Origin: an uncultured Mollicutes bacterium
GTDB lineage: Bacteria > Bacillota_I > Bacilli_A > RFN20 > CAG-826
Reading direction: 5' to 3'
Assembly: GCA_900539595.1 (NCBI GenBank)
Contig: UQCQ01000007.1
Span: 14,451 to 78,450, forward strand
Length of the DNA: 64,000 bases
In this document: piece after piece, positions 26,112 through 35,008 of the stretch
How positions within the stretch are numbered: the first letter of the stretch is position 1
Layout: each line of letters begins with the position of its first letter
Translations under genes and position numbers: made by a program
Notes under the pieces: generated by a model
Told to the model about the DNA's origin: nothing
The model's input: the letters and a program-made list of their open reading frames with translations, nothing else
The model's database searches: none

Positions 26112-27359
26112 ATGACCCGTTTCGAAGAAGCGAAAATCATCTATGCCCAAAATGGCGTGGATGTCGAAGAAGCGCTCAACAAAGTGAAAAACATTCCCAT
26201 CTCTGTCCATTGCTGGCAAGGCGATGACGTTTTGGGCTTTGAAGGAATGAAATCCCTTTCTGGTGGTATTCAAACTACCGGCAATTATCCTGGACGTGCC
26301 CGCACCCCAGAAGAACTGATGGCGGACATCGAGAAATCGTTCTCGTTTATGCCGGGTAAGAAGCGTTTGAACCTCCACGCCTGCTACGCGATTTTAGGCG
26401 AAGATGAAGGCAAAGTGGATCGCGATGCCTATACCTTTCAATATTTCAAACCCTGGGTGGATTTCGTGAAGAAAATCGGCTTGGATGGTATTGATTTCAA
26501 CCCGACGTTCTTTGGCCATCCCCGCGTCAAAGACAACCTCACCCTTTCTTCCCCCGACGAAGAAACCCGTAAATTCTGGGTGGAACACGGTCGCCGTAGC
26601 CTTGAAATCGCCAGCGAACTCGGCAAAGCCTTCGGCAAGCCCTGCTTCGTGAACATCTGGATCCCCGATGGATATAAGGATATCCCCGCGGATCGTCTTG
26701 GCCCCCGTCAAAGACTCAAAAAATCCTTGGACGAAATCATTGATTGGCCGGGTTATGACCGTAAGTTTGTCACCATTGCCGTCGAAAGCAAAGTCTTCGG
26801 CATTGGACTAGAATCCTTCACGGTTGGATCTAATGAATTCTACCAGAACTACGCGGCCAAAAAAGGCATCCTCTGCCTTATGGATATGGGTCATTATCAC
26901 CCCACCGAAGTGGTCTCGGAAAAGATTTCTTCTCTCCTTTGCTTCTATGATAAACTCGCCCTCCACGTCTCTCGTCCGGTCCGTTGGGACTCCGACCATG
27001 TCGTGATCTTCGATGACGAACTCAAGGAAGTGGCCAAGGAAATCATCCGTAATCACGCGGAAGACAAAGTCATCATTGGACTCGATTATTTCGATGCTTC
27101 CATCAACCGCCTCGTGGCTTGGACTACCGGCGAACGTTCCATGGAGAAGGCTCTTCTTTACGCCGCTTTGCTTCCTAACGAAGAAATGAAGAAGCTTCAA
27201 GATAACGCGGAATTCAGTAAGCTCCTCTATCTCCAAGAGCACGCGAAAATGCTTCCCTTCGACGCGGTTTATCAAGAATATTTGACCCGCCAAGGACTTG
27301 AAGAAGATTACTTCACCCCGCTTCACCAATACGAAGAAGAAGTTCTTTCCCAAAGATAA
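26112..27359 (+). CDS. rhaA: L-rhamnose isomerase
   Basis: This 415-residue protein is close to the 419 of E. coli RhaA. It converts L-rhamnose to L-rhamnulose and depends on divalent metal. Characteristic stretches are ISVHCWQGDD (about residue 30), the SGGIQTTGNYPG block (about 52-63), LHACYA, and CLMDMGHYHPTE (about 259-270) with metal ligands. The start has GAAGGAG at 26100-26106. It completes the rhamnose pathway with rhaB and rhaD, which lie 19 kb away in another unit; its upstream palindrome differs from their DeoR-type sites, so control may be separate. A strong terminator follows. Confidence 0.93.
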   Translation: MTRFEEAKIIYAQNGVDVEEALNKVKNIPISVHCWQGDDVLGFEGMKSLSGGIQTTGNYPGRARTPEELMADIEKSFSFMPGKKRLNLHACYAILGEDEGKVDRDAYTFQYFKPWVDFVKKIGLDGIDFNPTFFGHPRVKDNLTLSSPDEETRKFWVEHGRRSLEIASELGKAFGKPCFVNIWIPDGYKDIPADRLGPRQRLKKSLDEIIDWPGYDRKFVTIAVESKVFGIGLESFTVGSNEFYQNYAAKKGILCLMDMGHYHPTEVVSEKISSLLCFYDKLALHVSRPVRWDSDHVVIFDDELKEVAKEIIRNHAEDKVIIGLDYFDASINRLVAWTTGERSMEKALLYAALLPNEEMKKLQDNAEFSKLLYLQEHAKMLPFDAVYQEYLTRQGLEEDYFTPLHQYEEEVLSQR

Positions 27360-27375
27360 TTCAAAAACATTCGAT

Positions 27376-27402
27376 AAGATGGGCACTTCGCCCATCTTTT
27401 CG
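27376..27402 (+). terminator. Terminator after rhaA
   Basis: A perfect 9-bp stem AAGATGGGC/GCCCATCTT (27376-27384, 27390-27398) with loop ACTTC is followed by T-rich sequence. Confidence 0.85.
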
Positions 27403-27434
27403 TTTATAGGAATAAGAGACTTAATCCAGAATAT

Positions 27435-27514
27435 GCTCTAAAAATATGTAAATGTAGGTATAGATTGGCTCTAAAAATATGAAATTTTGAACACTAATTG
27501 GCTCTAAAAATATG
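27435..27514. repeat. Three phased repeats upstream of the AAA/DUF4143 gene
   Basis: GCTCTAAAAATATG occurs at 27435-27448, 27468-27481 and 27501-27514. The interval is exactly 33 bases each time, close to three helical turns, and the last two copies extend left to ATTGGCTC. The last copy ends 60 bases before the ATPase start. The array looks like iterated binding sites for a regulator on one face of the DNA. Confidence 0.8.
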
Positions 27515-27574
27515 CAACTCCTTGAAAAAGATGGATGTTCTTATTACTATTTTTTAATAAAGGAGGGATGAGAA

Positions 27575-28924
27575 ATGTATTTGAAGCGCAAGATTGATGA
27601 TTTTCTCATGAAGTGGAAGGAGAATCCCAATCGGCTGCCCCTCATTGTCAAAGGGAGCCGTCAAATCGGAAAGACGGAATCCATTCGCCATTTTGCTATA
27701 GAGGCCGGCTACGAAAGCTTCATCGAAATCAATTTCGTAAGCGAGGCCAAATACAAACGAATTATTGATGACGGCTATTCGGCGTCCTCGATTGTTAAAA
27801 ATATCTCTTTTTTAGATCCTTCCAAGAAATTTATTGATGGGAAAACTCTAATCTTTTTCGATGAAATTACCGAATTTCCGGAGATTGCCACCTCCTTAAA
27901 ATTTTTTAAGGAAGATGGACGATTTGACGTTATCTGCAGTGGCTCTTTGCTTGGGGTTAGCTATAAAAGAATTGAAAGCAATAGCGTAGGTTATAAATAC
28001 GATTACGAAATGCTTTCCATGGATTTCGAAGAATTCCTTTGGGCAAAAGGATATCAGGAAGATCTTGTGAACGACATGCTTATGCATATGCGCGACCTCA
28101 AGCCATTTAGTTCGTTAGATATGTCGGTTCTCCAGTCTCTTTTCCTGGATTATTCCGTGCTAGGTGGAATGCCAATTGTCGTGCGGAACTACATCGAAAA
28201 GGGAAGTTTTGAGGGATCGCTGGACTTGCAACGTCAACTGATTGCCGGTTATCGAGAGGATATTCGCAAGTATGCATCCGGTTTAGACCAAACTCGCATT
28301 TTGAATGTCTTTAATAGCATCCCTTCCCAATTAGCAAAAGAAAATAAGAAATTCCAAGTATCTAAGGTGGCACAGGGGGCTAATTTCCGTGATTACCGCG
28401 GTTGCGTGGAATGGTTGGTGGACGCGGGAATTGTCAACGCCTGTTATTGCTTGAATTTCCCAGAACTCCCTTTGTCGGGCAATTGTGACTACGACAAATA
28501 CAAACTTTATTTTGCCGATACCGGCCTCCTCGTTTCTTTGTTGGATAACGAATCCCAAGAAGATTTGCGCGCGAATAAAAATCTTGGCGTTTATAAAGGG
28601 GCGCTTTACGAAAATTTCGTGGGGGAGGCTTTGGTGAAATCCGGTTATCAACTTTACTATTACAAACGAGGAGACGGGACGTTAGAGGAAGATTTCTTCC
28701 TTCGCACGATGGATCACTTGGTGCCCGTAGAAGTAAAGGCTAATGCAGGAAAATCGAAATCTTTGCAGACATTGATTTCCTCGAACAAATATCCTGACAT
28801 TGCATTTGGCATAAAATTATCCGCGAATAACATAGGATATAGCGAAAGGGTTTATACCCTCCCTTATTTTTGTACCTTCCTTCTAAAACGATGGTTGAAG
28901 GACTTTAAACCGAACCTCGATTAA
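27575..28924 (+). CDS. AAA ATPase with DUF4143 domain
   Basis: This 449-residue protein combines an AAA_14-type ATPase and a DUF4143 domain, the standard architecture. Walker A reads GSRQIGKTES (about residues 28-37), Walker B LIFFDEITEFPE (about 92-103), followed by a CSGSLLG sensor segment; the C-terminal DUF4143 part ends with a VPVEVKAN nuclease-like core strand. The role of the family is not established; it is widespread in gut bacteria and archaea. ATG 27575 follows AAAGGAGGG. It stands alone behind the 33-bp phased repeats. Confidence 0.87.
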   Translation: MYLKRKIDDFLMKWKENPNRLPLIVKGSRQIGKTESIRHFAIEAGYESFIEINFVSEAKYKRIIDDGYSASSIVKNISFLDPSKKFIDGKTLIFFDEITEFPEIATSLKFFKEDGRFDVICSGSLLGVSYKRIESNSVGYKYDYEMLSMDFEEFLWAKGYQEDLVNDMLMHMRDLKPFSSLDMSVLQSLFLDYSVLGGMPIVVRNYIEKGSFEGSLDLQRQLIAGYREDIRKYASGLDQTRILNVFNSIPSQLAKENKKFQVSKVAQGANFRDYRGCVEWLVDAGIVNACYCLNFPELPLSGNCDYDKYKLYFADTGLLVSLLDNESQEDLRANKNLGVYKGALYENFVGEALVKSGYQLYYYKRGDGTLEEDFFLRTMDHLVPVEVKANAGKSKSLQTLISSNKYPDIAFGIKLSANNIGYSERVYTLPYFCTFLLKRWLKDFKPNLD

Positions 28925-28984
28925 AGCAAGTTTTATCGTTTTCATTTGATTTGGTTTGTCTTTGATCCGTGGCATAATTACCCC

Positions 28985-30103
28985 ATGAAATCCCATTATG
29001 ATTTTTTGATTGTCGGCGCTGGACTTAGCGGCGCGGTTTTGGCGAGGCAATTAAGTGACGCCGGGCGTTCGGTACTAGTCGTTGAACAAAAAGATCGCAT
29101 CGGAGGGCAAGTGGCCACCTCCCTTCGCGAAGGCATCGTCGTTCATGATTACGGCCCCCATATTTTCCATACCTCGATGGAGGAGGTTTGGAAATACGTG
29201 AATCGATATGCTTCCTTCTATTCCTTTATTAATGCTCCTCTAGCCTGCTATAAGGGAGAGCTTTATCACATGCCCTTCAACATGAATACCTTTTATGCAC
29301 TTTGGGGAACAAAAACGGGAGAAGAGGCAAGAAAGAAAATCGAAGAGGAAAAAGCCAAAGAAAACGTGACGTCCCCCTCCAATTTAGAAGAACAGGCGAT
29401 CGCATTGGTCGGAAGAACCATCTACGAAAAGCTTGTGAAAGGGTATACCGAAAAGCAATGGGGCCGCCCCTGCAATGAGTTATCCCCCTCCATCATTAAG
29501 CGTCTCCCCCTTCGTTTTACTTACAACAATAACTATTTCACCGATACCTATAGCGCCGAGGTAAAAGGGGGCTTCTCCGTTTTGGTGGAGAACCTTTTAA
29601 AAGGAATCGACGTGGTTTTGTCTACCCCCTATAACAAAGAAAGAAAGAAGTGGGACGCTTTAGCAGATGCGATCATTTACACGGGGATGGTCGACGAACT
29701 TTATGGATGCGAACTGGGAAGACTAGAATACCGTTCCCTCCGTTTTGACGTTGTGCGTTTGAATCAGCCAGATTTTCAATCCAATGCCGTGGTCAATTAC
29801 ACGGACCGCGACGTTCCCTATACCCGCATTACGGAGCATCGCCATTTTGATCCGGAATGCCCCAATACCACATCGACTTATTTGACTTACGAATATCCAA
29901 GCGAATATAAAGAAGGGGCGAATGCCTGCTATCCCATTTTGGATGAGAAAAACGCCAAACTTTATTCCTTGTACGTAGAAAAAACGAAAAAGGAATCCAA
30001 ACCCTTTTATCTGGCTGGACGCCTAGGTTTATACCGTTATTTTGATATGGATGACGCGATTAAAGCCGCCCTGGATTTAAGCGAAGAAATTCTTAAGAAA
30101 TAA
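28985..30103 (+). CDS. glf: UDP-galactopyranose mutase
   Basis: This 372-residue flavoenzyme matches the family length. It converts UDP-galactopyranose to UDP-galactofuranose for surface glycans. The FAD motif is VGAGLSGAVLARQL at the N-terminus, followed by RIGGQ and the HDYGPHIFHT block (about residues 54-63). KGYTEKQWG and the C-terminal GRLGLYRYFDMD are further signatures. There is no ribosome site; CATAAT ends six bases before ATG 28985, suggesting a leaderless mRNA. No glycosyltransferases lie beside it, so the glycan locus must be elsewhere. Confidence 0.93.
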   Translation: MKSHYDFLIVGAGLSGAVLARQLSDAGRSVLVVEQKDRIGGQVATSLREGIVVHDYGPHIFHTSMEEVWKYVNRYASFYSFINAPLACYKGELYHMPFNMNTFYALWGTKTGEEARKKIEEEKAKENVTSPSNLEEQAIALVGRTIYEKLVKGYTEKQWGRPCNELSPSIIKRLPLRFTYNNNYFTDTYSAEVKGGFSVLVENLLKGIDVVLSTPYNKERKKWDALADAIIYTGMVDELYGCELGRLEYRSLRFDVVRLNQPDFQSNAVVNYTDRDVPYTRITEHRHFDPECPNTTSTYLTYEYPSEYKEGANACYPILDEKNAKLYSLYVEKTKKESKPFYLAGRLGLYRYFDMDDAIKAALDLSEEILKK

Positions 30104-30176
30104 CCTGAAACCGTTTTCACGTTGCATCCCTCTTGCGGGATTTTCCTTTAGGCTTTTTAATGGAATAGTAAAACAT

Positions 30177-30205
30177 TTCACCCCGTGAAGAGTTCATGGA
30201 ATGAA
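30177..30205. promoter_or_regulatory. Paired palindromes upstream of the MarR-ABC unit
   Basis: TTCACCCCGTGAA (30177-30189) and TTCATGGAATGAA (30193-30205) are two 13-bp palindromes with related arms (TTCAY/RTGAA). Their centres are 16 bases apart, directly upstream of the marR ribosome site. They are likely autoregulatory MarR binding sites. Confidence 0.6.
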
Positions 30206-30219
30206 ATAGGAGGAGGCTT

Positions 30220-30666
30220 ATGAAAACCGATCATCAAGTGGCAGAAGAAATCTTTAGTCAGTGTTTTCGAATTGCTGACCCGTATTTGCTTGGGACTGTA
30301 GCCAGCTTAGTCTCGGGGCCTAGCCTTGTTTGCAGCGCCCTCCTTCATGAAAAAGAGGGGATTACGGTAGGCGAACTCGCCAAATATGCTTCCGTTGCCC
30401 CCAGCCGAATTACGGCGATTCTCGACGACTTTGAAAGCAAAGGATTCGTGAAGCGTTTTTCCAAAGAAGGCGACCGCTTGCATATCTACGCGAAATTCAC
30501 CGAATCTGGGATGGAAGAAGCAGAGAATAACCAGAAAGGCTTAATCCAATGGATAGAAGGCCTTATCCAACATATCGGGCAGGAAAAAATGTTGGAATTT
30601 ACTCAAACCCTGTTAGAAATTGCTGCCTATGCGAAAGGAGAAAAAGACCATGCTGAAACTCGTTGA
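30220..30666 (+). CDS. MarR-family transcriptional regulator
   Basis: This 148-residue protein has the MarR winged-helix layout: ITVGELAKYASVAPSRITAI (about residues 47-66) is the recognition region and DFESKGFVKRF leads into the wing. Start ATG 30220 follows AGGAGG. It overlaps the start of the ABC gene by 17 bases, so the two form one unit. It probably represses this unit and responds to a small molecule or antimicrobial that the transporter handles; the ligand is unknown. Confidence 0.88.
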   Translation: MKTDHQVAEEIFSQCFRIADPYLLGTVASLVSGPSLVCSALLHEKEGITVGELAKYASVAPSRITAILDDFESKGFVKRFSKEGDRLHIYAKFTESGMEEAENNQKGLIQWIEGLIQHIGQEKMLEFTQTLLEIAAYAKGEKDHAETR

Positions 30667-33490
30667 CATCAAAAAAGTCTATTCGCCCAAAGATAACCCC
30701 GTGGAAGCTCTCAAGGGCATTTCGATTTGCTTCCGCAAAAACGAATTCGTCTCCATTCTCGGCCCTTCCGGATGTGGCAAAACCACCACCTTAAATATCG
30801 TCGGAGGCCTTGACCACTACACCTCGGGGGATTTGGTCATTAATGGCATCTCCACGAAGGATTTCAATGACCGCGATTGGGATGTTTACCGCAACCACAA
30901 AATCGGCTTTATTTTTCAATCCTACAATTTGATTCCCCATCAAAATATCGAAGAAAACGTGGAACTTGCTTTAACGATTTCCGGAATCGGAAAAGAAGAG
31001 AGAAAGAAAAGAGCGAGGGCGGCCCTAGACCAAGTTGGCTTAAAAGGGATGTATACCAAACATGCCAATCAGCTTTCCGGTGGACAATGCCAACGCGTCG
31101 CGATTGCCCGTGCTTTGGTCAATGAACCCGATATTTTGCTCGCAGATGAACCTACGGGTGCCCTGGATTCGGAAACTTCCGTCCAAATCATGGAGCTCAT
31201 CAAGAAGATTTCGGAGAAGAAGCTCGTCATCATGGTCACCCATAACCCCGAACTCGCGGAAAAATATTCCACGCGTATCGTAAGGTTATTAGACGGCCAA
31301 ATCGTGGAGGATACCAATCCGTTCTCCATCGAAGACGAGGCCAAAGAAAACGAAGATAAAATCCCTCAGTCGAAGGAAGAACTTGAAAAAGCCAAAGCCA
31401 AGATGTCGTGGTGGACGGCCACGAAGCTTTCCGCGCGCAATTTGCTTTCCAAGGCTAAGCGAACCGCTTTAATTGTTGTGGCTTCTAGCATCGGCATCGT
31501 TGGCGTGTCCGCGGTTTTGGCGGTCTCCCAAGGGGTCACTGGTTATATCCAGGGAATGCAAGACGATATGCTTTCCGGCAACCCCGTCTGCGTCGCCGAG
31601 AAATCCTTGGATATCTCTAGTCTTGTTTCCACGATGACGAATATGCAGAAGACCAAAGTCGTTTCCTCCGCCTATAAAGACGGCAAAATCGACATCCAAT
31701 TCATGATCAAAACGATGATTGCCACCGCCGAAACCATGGGTTCCACGCAAGTGGAAAATAGCATGACGGAAGACTTTGAAACCTATGTCGACGACATGCC
31801 AAAGGAATATTATTCGGCGATTGGGAAAAGCTATGGGATTGATGTGAAAAACAACCTTTATACGAATACCCAAATTGATGGGCATGACGAATCGGAACGT
31901 TTCTCCATCACTTCGATTACCTCGGCCTGCCAGACGATCATCGAACACGCCAAAGACGGCAAATACGCTTCTTATGGGGCGATGATTGATAGCTATACCG
32001 ATGCGATTGGCCAATGCTTGGACAACAAAGAATACGTTTTGGACCAATATGACGTGGTATCGGGCAAATACGCGGAAAAAGAAGATGAGGTCATGATTGT
32101 CTTGAACCATAGCAACCGCATCACCGAATTCATTTTGACCTTGCTTGGATATTATGGCCAAAAGGATTTCTTGAACGCTCTCTATTATTATTCAGGGGAA
32201 ACCGATAACGAATTCTTTGACGAAGAGGCCTTTAAGCAGCATCAAAGCATCTCTATCGATTCCTTGCTTGGAAAAACCTACGACTATTATCCTAACAACA
32301 CGATTTACGATAGCAATTTACAAATAGACGGGGGCAATTATGACCCGAACGCGGATTCTGCCGCGGCGATCCTCGATCCCGATAAATTGAAGCCCTTCTT
32401 CTATAACTACACGGAAGATCAACTCGTTGAAGAGGACAACACCCCCATTCAGCCTGCCCTCAAAATGAAGGTGGTCGGGGTGTTGAAACCCAAGGAAACT
32501 ACGACCTACGGCTGTATGGATTCCGGACTCTATTTCACCCCGGCTTTTGCTAAGCGTTATCTCCAAGATAACCTCGAATCCAAAATTTCAAAGTTCCTAT
32601 CCGACTACCTTTCTTCCAAAGAGGGAGCGACTTCCTTCCCTTCTAGCGTCGTGAAATTCGGCAACAGGGAAATCACTAGCGGCATCGGCTATACCTATGA
32701 GCTTGGTTACCAAGGGGAAACCCTTCAAGGCGTTGGATTAATTGGCGCCCAAGACGTCTCGAGTTCCTTGATGGCTATGATGTCGGGTTCTAGTGGCTCT
32801 TCCGGCGGATCGGGAAGCACCTCCAGTTCCACGGGCATCACGATTAAAAAACTATCGATGCTTAGTTTAAGAGCGGTGGGCGGCAATGATATCGCCGGCC
32901 AAATCGATATCTACCCCCATAGTTTCAAAACCAAATATTTGGTGACGGATTATCTGTCCAAATGGAATGAAGAAGGGGATATCACCCTTTCTAATGGCAA
33001 AGTATTGAGCCTGGCAGACCGTCATGAAACCAAATACACGGATAACCTTGAAGTTATCATCGAACTCATCAACGGGGTCATCAACATCGTCACGATTGCT
33101 TTGATTATCTTCACGGCTTTAAGCCTTGTTGTTTCCACGGTGATGATTGGCATTATCACCTATGTCTCCGTCATGGAACGCATCAAAGAAATCGGGGTCA
33201 TCCGTTCTCTTGGAGGACGAAAGAACGATGTCTCCCATCTATTTAATGCCGAAACCTTTATGATCGGCCTTGCTAGTGGCATCTTCGGTCTTGTTGTCAC
33301 CTATCTCCTCGAAATTATTTTGGATTTGACTCTTGGGGTGAAATTCGAACTTGGCATGATTTTGGATTTGCAGTGGTGGACCGCTCTTATCATTCTTGGG
33401 GTATCGATTCTCCTAACGGTCATTGCGGGACTTGTGCCCTCCCGTGCGGCGGCTAGACAAGATCCGGTTGTTGCCTTAAGAACGGAATAA
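30650..33490 (+). CDS. Fused MacB-like ABC transporter (ATPase plus FtsX-type permease)
   Basis: This 946-residue protein has the ATPase at residues 1-230 with Walker A GPSGCGKTT (about 37-45), signature LSGGQ (about 142) and Walker B LLADEP. A linker leads to a first transmembrane helix at about 275-300. A roughly 500-residue extracellular domain follows, with a Gly/Ser-rich loop near 715-735. Three C-terminal helices form the FtsX/MacB domain (about 810-943). The start ATG 30650 has GAAAGGAG inside the marR gene. Such proteins are mechanotransmitters or exporters for peptides and antimicrobials rather than classical importers. MarR control suggests induced defence. Confidence 0.88.
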   Translation: MLKLVDIKKVYSPKDNPVEALKGISICFRKNEFVSILGPSGCGKTTTLNIVGGLDHYTSGDLVINGISTKDFNDRDWDVYRNHKIGFIFQSYNLIPHQNIEENVELALTISGIGKEERKKRARAALDQVGLKGMYTKHANQLSGGQCQRVAIARALVNEPDILLADEPTGALDSETSVQIMELIKKISEKKLVIMVTHNPELAEKYSTRIVRLLDGQIVEDTNPFSIEDEAKENEDKIPQSKEELEKAKAKMSWWTATKLSARNLLSKAKRTALIVVASSIGIVGVSAVLAVSQGVTGYIQGMQDDMLSGNPVCVAEKSLDISSLVSTMTNMQKTKVVSSAYKDGKIDIQFMIKTMIATAETMGSTQVENSMTEDFETYVDDMPKEYYSAIGKSYGIDVKNNLYTNTQIDGHDESERFSITSITSACQTIIEHAKDGKYASYGAMIDSYTDAIGQCLDNKEYVLDQYDVVSGKYAEKEDEVMIVLNHSNRITEFILTLLGYYGQKDFLNALYYYSGETDNEFFDEEAFKQHQSISIDSLLGKTYDYYPNNTIYDSNLQIDGGNYDPNADSAAAILDPDKLKPFFYNYTEDQLVEEDNTPIQPALKMKVVGVLKPKETTTYGCMDSGLYFTPAFAKRYLQDNLESKISKFLSDYLSSKEGATSFPSSVVKFGNREITSGIGYTYELGYQGETLQGVGLIGAQDVSSSLMAMMSGSSGSSGGSGSTSSSTGITIKKLSMLSLRAVGGNDIAGQIDIYPHSFKTKYLVTDYLSKWNEEGDITLSNGKVLSLADRHETKYTDNLEVIIELINGVINIVTIALIIFTALSLVVSTVMIGIITYVSVMERIKEIGVIRSLGGRKNDVSHLFNAETFMIGLASGIFGLVVTYLLEIILDLTLGVKFELGMILDLQWWTALIILGVSILLTVIAGLVPSRAAARQDPVVALRTE

Positions 33491-33539
33491 CCCTTGAGGA
33501 TTCAAAGATTTCCCCTACAATCAAAGTCGAGGTATCTCC

Positions 33540-34100
33540 ATGAAAAAAGAAATCAAAATCGAACCGATTATCTATCCCCAACCCGTTTTGATGTTAGCGA
33601 CTTATAACGAAGACGGAAGCGTCGACGTGATGAATGCCGCTTGGGGGTGTGCCGTGGATTACGATTTGCTAGGCATTTCGTTAACTCCAACGCACCGCAC
33701 CTGCATCAATTTCAACCGCACGAAAGCCTTCACGGTTTCGCTCCCTACTTCCCAATACGTTGCAGAAGCCGACTATTTTGGAATCGTTAGCGGCAACGAC
33801 GAACCCCATAAATTCGAAAAGACGGGACTTCACGCAAGCAAAGCTGAACTGGTGGACGCGCCTGTTATCGAAGAATTCCCCCTTTGCCTGGAATGCAAAC
33901 TGGATCATATCGATGAAGAGACGGGGATGGTATATGGCAAAATCGTTCGCGTCAGCGCGGATCCTTCTTGCCTCGATGAACAAGGCCATTTTGACCCTTC
34001 CAAGGCGGATGGCATCCTTTATGACCAGTCGAAACGGGAATATTACAAGGTCGGAGAAAAGCTTGGCAAAGCTTTTTCCCTCGGACTTAAATTCCGTTGA
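33540..34100 (+). CDS. Flavin reductase/flavoredoxin-like protein
   Basis: This 186-residue protein has the FMN-binding split-barrel layout. Recognisable parts are YPQPVLMLATYNEDGS at the N-terminus, the NAAWG block, SLTPTHRTCINF and FTVSLP. The central FGIVSGNDEPHKFEKTG is typical of flavoredoxin-type proteins. It reduces or binds FMN and acts in electron transfer in the cytoplasm. A TACAAT hexamer lies about 20 bases before a GAGG ribosome site. It stands alone and is followed by a terminator. Confidence 0.87.
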   Translation: MKKEIKIEPIIYPQPVLMLATYNEDGSVDVMNAAWGCAVDYDLLGISLTPTHRTCINFNRTKAFTVSLPTSQYVAEADYFGIVSGNDEPHKFEKTGLHASKAELVDAPVIEEFPLCLECKLDHIDEETGMVYGKIVRVSADPSCLDEQGHFDPSKADGILYDQSKREYYKVGEKLGKAFSLGLKFR

Positions 34101-34126
34101 TTACCTGTCTCGTTCTTATTAACTCC

Positions 34127-34165
34127 AGAAACCCCTAGGTTATTAAACTAAAGGGTTTCTTTTTA
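34127..34165 (+). terminator. Terminator after the flavin reductase
   Basis: An 8-bp stem AGAAACCC/GGGTTTCT (34127-34134, 34153-34160) with an 18-base loop is followed by TTTTATT. Confidence 0.75.
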
Positions 34166-34179
34166 TTAAGGACAAACCT

Positions 34180-34278
34180 TTGAAAAAGAAAGCGATTATG
34201 GCTTGTGGTAGTTTGATTCTCTATGAAGTGACGAAAAAGAATTCAAAAGATAACGATAAAGAAGAAGACAAGAAATAA
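34180..34278 (+). CDS. Possible 32-residue small protein
   Basis: A TTG at 34180, seven bases after TAAGGAC, opens a short frame: LKKKAIMACGSLILYE followed by a Lys/Asp/Glu-rich tail. An internal ATG at 34198 is an alternative start. The short hydrophobic segment plus charged tail could be a small membrane-associated peptide. It lies between a terminator and a membrane-protein gene. Coding status is uncertain. Confidence 0.3.
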   Translation: MKKKAIMACGSLILYEVTKKNSKDNDKEEDKK

Positions 34279-34335
34279 CAGACAAACGAAGGCGTATATC
34301 TTTTCTTTTTTTCTTTTGGCCTCTATCCTTTACGC

Positions 34336-34911
34336 ATGAAAAAGAAACGCGATGCCCTCACGAAGAGCAAAATGCTCTATTCCGGAGAACTGGGCCTCTT
34401 CTCCATTTTGTTTGCCGTCCTTGGGATTTTGTTCCTCACGGGGACGATCTCCGTTGCTGATTGGAAGCGATGGGCTTTTGCCATCGTGACCTTAGCAGGC
34501 GGGGTTTGGCTCATCATCGATTTTATTTGGACCCTGGTAAGCAAGAAAAGACGGGCCAAGAATTGTTTGCTTGATAAAGCCATGGTCGCCCCGATGGCCT
34601 TATGCGTTTTGGCGTTTGATATTTTGGCCTTTGCCTTTGGCTGGGTGAACGCCAGCGGAGAAGGGGCTTCCACGGCCATTTTAGCCTTCCGCCTTGCGAT
34701 TGGTATCGCCCTTTGCTATTATGCGGCCGTTTATGTTTTCCAGGCCATCTATCATTGGTATAAACCTCTTCCTTTGGTTATCGAAGCCGCGTTAGAGGAA
34801 GAGGAGGAAGAAAAGAAAAAGGCGGAAGCCCAAGAAGCTAGCGGAGAACAGCCCGTTACAGAAGAAAAGAAAGAAGAGGCCCCTACTTCGGAAGACTCTT
34901 CTAAGAATTAA
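34336..34911 (+). CDS. Four-helix membrane protein, unknown
   Basis: This 191-residue protein has a basic N-terminus, four likely transmembrane segments (about residues 17-38, 45-68, 82-104 and 115-138), then a cytoplasmic tail of about 45 residues very rich in Glu and Lys. I do not recognise the family. No ribosome site precedes ATG 34336; TATCCT ends six bases upstream, fitting a leaderless mRNA. A terminator follows. Similar acidic tails appear in other proteins of this window. Confidence 0.65.
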   Translation: MKKKRDALTKSKMLYSGELGLFSILFAVLGILFLTGTISVADWKRWAFAIVTLAGGVWLIIDFIWTLVSKKRRAKNCLLDKAMVAPMALCVLAFDILAFAFGWVNASGEGASTAILAFRLAIGIALCYYAAVYVFQAIYHWYKPLPLVIEAALEEEEEEKKKAEAQEASGEQPVTEEKKEEAPTSEDSSKN

Positions 34912-34929
34912 CCTTTCTATCTTTTATAG

Positions 34930-34959
34930 GGCGGTTGGCTTAGGTCAATCGCCTTTTTT
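34930..34959 (+). terminator. Terminator after the four-helix protein
   Basis: GGCGGTTG (34930-34937) pairs with CAATCGCC (34946-34953) with one G-T pair, followed by six T. Confidence 0.75.
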
Positions 34960-34964
34960 CCATT

Positions 34965-34994
34965 AAAAAAGCCGCAACCTTCGCAGGGTGCGAC
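34965..34994 (-). terminator. Terminator of the ABC-2 exporter unit
   Basis: On the minus strand GTCGCACCC (34986-34994) pairs with GGTTGCGGC (34971-34979) with one mismatch and one G-T pair, followed by a run of six U (34965-34970). It lies back to back with the plus-strand terminator. Confidence 0.65.
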
Positions 34995-35008
34995 TTTGGG
35001 TTTTAGGG

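Noticed and set aside
27435..27514. CRISPR-like array (repeats with unlike spacers)
   Set aside because: The repeat is only 14-15 bases, the spacers 18-19 bases, there are only three units and no cas genes are present. Phased regulator sites fit better.
31469..32161. 230-codon frame on the minus strand within the MacB-like gene
   Set aside because: It lies wholly inside a well-supported ABC gene, has no start signals and reads as Phe/His/Asp-rich antisense text.
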